Assembly: GCF_001243895.1 (NCBI RefSeq)
Contig: NZ_LN851186.1
Span: 3,238,981 to 3,302,980 of the forward strand
Direction of reading: 5' to 3'
DNA: 64,000 nucleotides
From: Bacillus testis
GTDB taxonomy: Bacteria; Bacillota; Bacilli; Bacillales; DSM-1321
Shown: in pieces, positions 61,181 to 64,000 of the stretch
Position numbering within the stretch: the stretch's first letter is position 1
Layout: each line of letters begins with the position of its first letter
Translations under genes and position numbers: made by a program
Notes under the pieces: generated by a model
The model's input: only the letters and a program-made list of their open reading frames with translations
Database searches by the model: none
What the model was told of the DNA's origin: nothing

Positions 61181-62901
61181 AGCATTTCCACCTTCAGCGT
61201 ATCCTGGGCATGTTTGAGGCGTGCATATTCTCCATCGATTTTCATGAGTGAATCATGTCTTCCACTCTCCACCAGATGCCCTTTTTTAAAGACAAGAATC
61301 TGATCGGCCTCCTTCACATTCTTCAGATAATGAGTAATGACGATGACCGTTTTACCAGATGCACGCAATTTATCTATCAAGCTGAAAATATCCTTTTCAC
61401 TCTGCTGATCGATATTAGCTGTTGCTTCATCAAACAAATAGACATCCGGATCCTTCAGCAACAGCCTTGCAATGGCAAGCTTCTGTCTTTGGCCGCTCGA
61501 CAGGTTTGCACCGCCGCTGCGGACAACCGCATGGATATCTTTGGATAATTCGTGCAGTTTGACCTTTTCCAACACTTCAACCGCTTTATCTTCTGTCAAT
61601 TTGTTAGATCCTACCTTCAGATTGGAGAAAACAGTTCCCTCAAATAGGTGGGTATGGGCTGATACACTTCCGATATAGGCATGGACCAATTCAAGATTTA
61701 GCATGGCCAAGTTATCCTGCCCAATTGTGACGGTCCCCTCTGTCGGAAGCAAGAACCCTTCCATCAACCGGCTAACTGTCGTTTTCCCTGATCCTGACAT
61801 TCCGACGATTCCGGTTAATTCCCCTTTCTTGATCACGAAGGAAATATCTTGGACAGCCTTCCGATTTTCTTCCTCACTATAGATCAATGACACATGGTCA
61901 AAACGGATATCTCCGCCTGCAGGCAAAAGGGGAGATGTTTTACCAGCACTCTTTAGGCTTAGAATATCCGTTAGGCGTTTTAAAGAACTCACCCCGTTTA
62001 AACCAACATGGAAATAGGAACCCAGAAGCCGCATCGGGACAAAAAATTCCACTGTCAATAAAGCAAAACAGATAAAGCCTGCCAATGTAATACGGCCATT
62101 GTTGAACGCAACTGCCGCCATGACAATTCCAATTGCTGTCCCTAGATAGGAGACCAAATCCATGACGGTGATCGATTGGAGCTGCATGCGAAGCACTTTC
62201 ATGGTCATGACCCGAAATGATTCCGATTCTTTTCGCATGATATTCTGGTATTCTTCGTCGCTGTCAAACGCCTTTAAAACAGAAATGCCTTCAATTCCTT
62301 CAACAAATTTCTTGCCTACATCCAAATATTTATTCCAATAAGTCCGGAAGATTTTTTTTCCTACTTTGACAGAGGCGACTATAGCGACAGGAATCATGCA
62401 CATTGCGAAAAGAAGGAATAATGCAATTTTCCAATCGATGGCTGCCAATGCCATAAACAATAAAACAGGAGCTATTAGGCTGTAAAACAGCTGGGGCAGA
62501 TAGCGGCTGTAATAGACATCAATATTCTCAATGCCTTCCACGCTAAGCTGGCTGATTTTACTTATTTGCAATCCTGCAATTTCCTGCGGAGACAACGAAA
62601 ATAACTTCTCTAACAACTCTCTCCTTAGCCGCGATTTTAATTCGTGGGATGTATAATGCGTCCATTTCGTAGAATAGTAGTGGCAAATCCCTTTCAACAC
62701 TAGAACCAGCATACATGCACCCAATGTATTCCATCCGATTGAAACCGGCGAGCCTTCGAACAAATCAGATATAACATCGGCGATTACAAAGGCAATCGTA
62801 ATATTCAAAATTAAGTTGATCGCCTGAAGGAATGTAATCCATACAAGGATTTTGCGTAAAGAATATCGCTTTGCATAAACCATCATTTCTTTCTGAATCA
62901 T
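61177..62901 (-). CDS. ABC half-transporter, exporter fold (CydD/IrtA-like)
   Basis: Half-transporter of 574 residues: six helices, Walker A GIVGMSGSGKTTVSRLM, signature LSSGQRQKLAIARL, Walker B DVYLFDEATANID, switch His in VIVITHYLK. Both ATP sites of the expected dimer look canonical. ATG 62901 has AAAGAGGTTTTACA and overlaps the DUF454 stop as ATGA; a longer frame would intrude far into that gene. Substrate: by Fur control an iron-siderophore complex (import) or siderophore/haem-related export is inferred. Confidence 0.88.
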   Translation of the reverse strand: MIQKEMMVYAKRYSLRKILVWITFLQAINLILNITIAFVIADVISDLFEGSPVSIGWNTLGACMLVLVLKGICHYYSTKWTHYTSHELKSRLRRELLEKLFSLSPQEIAGLQISKISQLSVEGIENIDVYYSRYLPQLFYSLIAPVLLFMALAAIDWKIALFLLFAMCMIPVAIVASVKVGKKIFRTYWNKYLDVGKKFVEGIEGISVLKAFDSDEEYQNIMRKESESFRVMTMKVLRMQLQSITVMDLVSYLGTAIGIVMAAVAFNNGRITLAGFICFALLTVEFFVPMRLLGSYFHVGLNGVSSLKRLTDILSLKSAGKTSPLLPAGGDIRFDHVSLIYSEEENRKAVQDISFVIKKGELTGIVGMSGSGKTTVSRLMEGFLLPTEGTVTIGQDNLAMLNLELVHAYIGSVSAHTHLFEGTVFSNLKVGSNKLTEDKAVEVLEKVKLHELSKDIHAVVRSGGANLSSGQRQKLAIARLLLKDPDVYLFDEATANIDQQSEKDIFSLIDKLRASGKTVIVITHYLKNVKEADQILVFKKGHLVESGRHDSLMKIDGEYARLKHAQDTLKVEML

Positions 62902-63290
62902 TGTAAAACCTCTTTCTTTGAAACTGTGGGGATGAACCGCCATACAACAATCCATTTGCAAATAGCAAGGACGGCCAGAAACACACGTAAATGAATATGG
63001 GCGATGAGAATGCCACTTACCAAAAGAAGGGTTGTCGCCATTCCTAAGATCTCTGCCTTCTGTCTCGGCGTCAATCCCTTATTTTGTTTGTATTCCAGCA
63101 CATACTTTCGGTACACTTTTCTTCTCTTAATCCAGGCTTCGCATGTTTTAGAACTTTTGGCAAATAAACAAGCGGTCAAAAGGATAAAAGGGGTAGTCGG
63201 CAAGACTGGAAGAACAACGCCGACCAAACCAAGCGCAAAGGAAATCCAGCCAAGGCTGCATAGTATTATTTTTTTCACGATTCTATTCAC
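62898..63290 (-). CDS. DUF454 (YbaN-like) membrane protein
   Basis: Protein of 130 residues. SLGWISFALGLVGVVLPVLPTTPFILLTACLFAKSS is the classic DUF454 signature (two helices around LPTTPF), followed by a basic cytoplasmic segment and two more helices. Function unknown; often found next to iron- or haem-related transporters. Translationally coupled to the ABC gene downstream (ATGA) and 4 bp after the small membrane gene upstream. Ribosome binding site AAAGAGGTG. Confidence 0.9.
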   Translation of the reverse strand: MNRIVKKIILCSLGWISFALGLVGVVLPVLPTTPFILLTACLFAKSSKTCEAWIKRRKVYRKYVLEYKQNKGLTPRQKAEILGMATTLLLVSGILIAHIHLRVFLAVLAICKWIVVWRFIPTVSKKEVLQ

Positions 63291-63294
63291 CTCT

Positions 63295-63582
63295 TTATAA
63301 AATGTGGATTAAAACTAGCCAAACGAGCGCCACAATGGCCAGTATGATATGTAAATACGGTTTGCCTCTGGCTCCCCATCCAATCCCCAAAGCAAGTGAG
63401 AGCAGTAGAGCATATCCTATATAGCCAGTTGGCACCGGATAGGCGGTGAACATATATAACAAAAGAGCTAAAACGGCCGCCAACCCAATGGCAAAATGGC
63501 CTTTTTTCCACACCTTGCCCTTTCGGCACAGAAAGGCCCCCGACAAAATGGTTATGACGAGGGCACATTTATGTATGATCAA
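63295..63582 (-). CDS. Small membrane protein, first gene of the Fur operon; start uncertain
   Basis: About 95 residues with three or four hydrophobic helices (CALVITILSGAFLC, FAIGLAAVLALLLYMF, IGYALLLSLALGIGWG, IILAIVALVWLVLIHIL). No known family recognised. The frame is open from a TTG at 63582 without its own ribosome binding site. Upstream, GGAGG is followed by an ATG at 63590, but ATG TTT TTT TGA stops at once; eight T instead of seven would join it in frame. So either the gene is frameshifted, slips at the T tract, or starts at TTG. Confidence 0.65.
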   Translation of the reverse strand: MIIHKCALVITILSGAFLCRKGKVWKKGHFAIGLAAVLALLLYMFTAYPVPTGYIGYALLLSLALGIGWGARGKPYLHIILAIVALVWLVLIHIL

Positions 63583-63606
63583 AAAAACATATACGGATCA
63601 GCCTCC

Positions 63607-63632
63607 AATTTACTATACTGATATAGTAAATT
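63607..63632. promoter_or_regulatory. 26-bp palindrome at the transcription start
   Basis: AATTTACTATA, CTGA, TATAGTAAATT: two 11-base perfect arms around the predicted start site of the Fur-controlled operon, just before the GGAGG. Could be a second operator or an mRNA hairpin. Confidence 0.55.
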
Positions 63633-63661
63633 ATTTTATTGATAATGATTATCATTGTCAA
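63633..63661 (-). promoter_or_regulatory. Promoter with embedded Fur box
   Basis: Minus strand TTGACA (63656-63661) - 17 bp - TAAAAT (63633-63638). The spacer and -35 carry GATAATGATTATCATTGTC (63641-63659, plus strand), 18 of 19 bases identical to the Fur consensus. Iron-replete repression of the ABC operon is expected. Confidence 0.9.
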
Positions 63662-63683
63662 TAAAATTTTAACTTTTTTTTAG

Positions 63684-63720
63684 GCGTAAAAAAAACGCCA
63701 TCTGTTTAGATGGCGCTTTT
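63684..63720 (-). terminator. Terminator of metK
   Basis: Minus strand AGCGCCATCT / AGATGGCGT with a four-base loop, followed by TTTTTTT. Confidence 0.9.
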
Positions 63721-63735
63721 CTGTGTTTTTGGGCA

Positions 63736-64000
63736 TTAGGCATTCAATGCATCTTGCTTCAACGCTTCCGCTTTATCCGTACGCTCCCAAGGAAGATCAA
63801 GGTCATTGCGTCCGAAATGTCCGTAAGCCGCTGTCCCTTTATAGATAGGGCGGCGCAGGTCAAGCATCTTGATAATGCCGGCAGGTCGAAGATCGAAGTG
63901 TTTGCGAACCACATCCACCAGTACTTCTTCGTCTACTTTTCCGCTTCCGAATGTATCGATTGCGATTGATACGGGCTCTGCTACACCGATGGCATAGGCC
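63736..64000 (-). CDS. metK: S-adenosylmethionine synthetase, C-terminal part
   Basis: Only the last 87 codons are in the window; the gene continues to the right. The C-terminal sequence [34 protein letters not shown] and [20 protein letters not shown] is diagnostic for MetK, which makes S-adenosylmethionine from methionine and ATP. Ends with its own terminator 15 bp after the stop. Position next to ytoA/ytpA agrees with B. subtilis. Confidence 0.96.
   Translation of the reverse strand, partial: AYAIGVAEPVSIAIDTFGSGKVDEEVLVDVVRKHFDLRPAGIIKMLDLRRPIYKGTAAYGHFGRNDLDLPWERTDKAEALKQDALNA

Noticed and set aside
1..64000. CRISPR arrays, rRNA and tRNA genes, prophage or plasmid origin
   Set aside because: Looked for and not found: no regularly spaced repeats, no cloverleaf with CCA end, no phage structural or replication genes.

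Overview
The window is a piece of a Bacillaceae chromosome (Firmicutes, endospore former). The evidence is the gene order, which follows the Bacillus subtilis chromosome from ytxG/murC through sftA (ytpT)-ytpQ-ytpP, ytoP, ytzB, ytnP, trmB-ytzH-ytmP, ytlQ-ytlP, dat-pepV, ytzE-ytzG-ytgP-ytfP and cse60, then on to leuS-yttB, ytzC, ytqA-ytqB, ytpB-ytpA, ytoA and metK. GGAGG-type ribosome binding sites, TTG/GTG starts, a leucine T-box, a Fur box and a sporulation gene (cse60) agree with this. I cannot name the species.

Layout. 1-28200 is mostly conserved housekeeping: wall synthesis (murC, dat, the MurJ-type flippase ytgP), chromosome segregation (sftA), peptidases (an M29 enzyme, ytoP, pepV), RNA modification (trmB, thpR-like ytlP, ytzG) and a chemoreceptor. 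Less usual items here are an M48 protease fused to ankyrin repeats, a truncated ytlR lipid-kinase relic, and several dispersed intergenic repeats. ytpR is absent between sftA and ytpQ.

28260-45624 is an accessory catabolic region between cse60 and leuS. A metallo-beta-lactamase-fold hydrolase, an SDR dehydrogenase, an amidohydrolase and an IclR regulator sit beside a 13-kb leftward operon. That operon encodes an acyl-CoA ligase, a pair of complementary-looking acyl-CoA dehydrogenases, a MaoC pair, an Ltp2-like thiolase-fold protein with a DUF35 partner, three family III CoA-transferases, two crotonases and two very small desulforedoxin-like proteins. The dehydrogenase-MaoC-MaoC-Ltp2-DUF35-dehydrogenase block matches the architecture of the actinobacterial igr (cholesterol side-chain) module. 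This suggests activation of a carboxylic acid to a CoA thioester, dehydrogenation, hydration and retro-aldol cleavage. The substrate cannot be read from the sequence.

46182-47810 holds an IS1182-family element inserted inside the leuS terminator hairpin. It is flanked by a perfect 33-bp direct repeat, and its transposase is split by a -1 frame change at an A AAA AAG heptamer.

47811-64000 returns to conserved genes: leuS with its T-box, yttB, an AIM24-family protein, the tRNA-modification pair mnmL-mnmM, a divergent TetR regulator and membrane protein with a palindromic operator candidate, the sesquarterpene and phospholipase genes ytpB-ytpA, and ytoA. Next comes a four-gene operon (small membrane protein, DUF454 protein, two ABC half-transporters) whose promoter carries an almost perfect Fur box between -35 and -10. 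The window ends inside metK.
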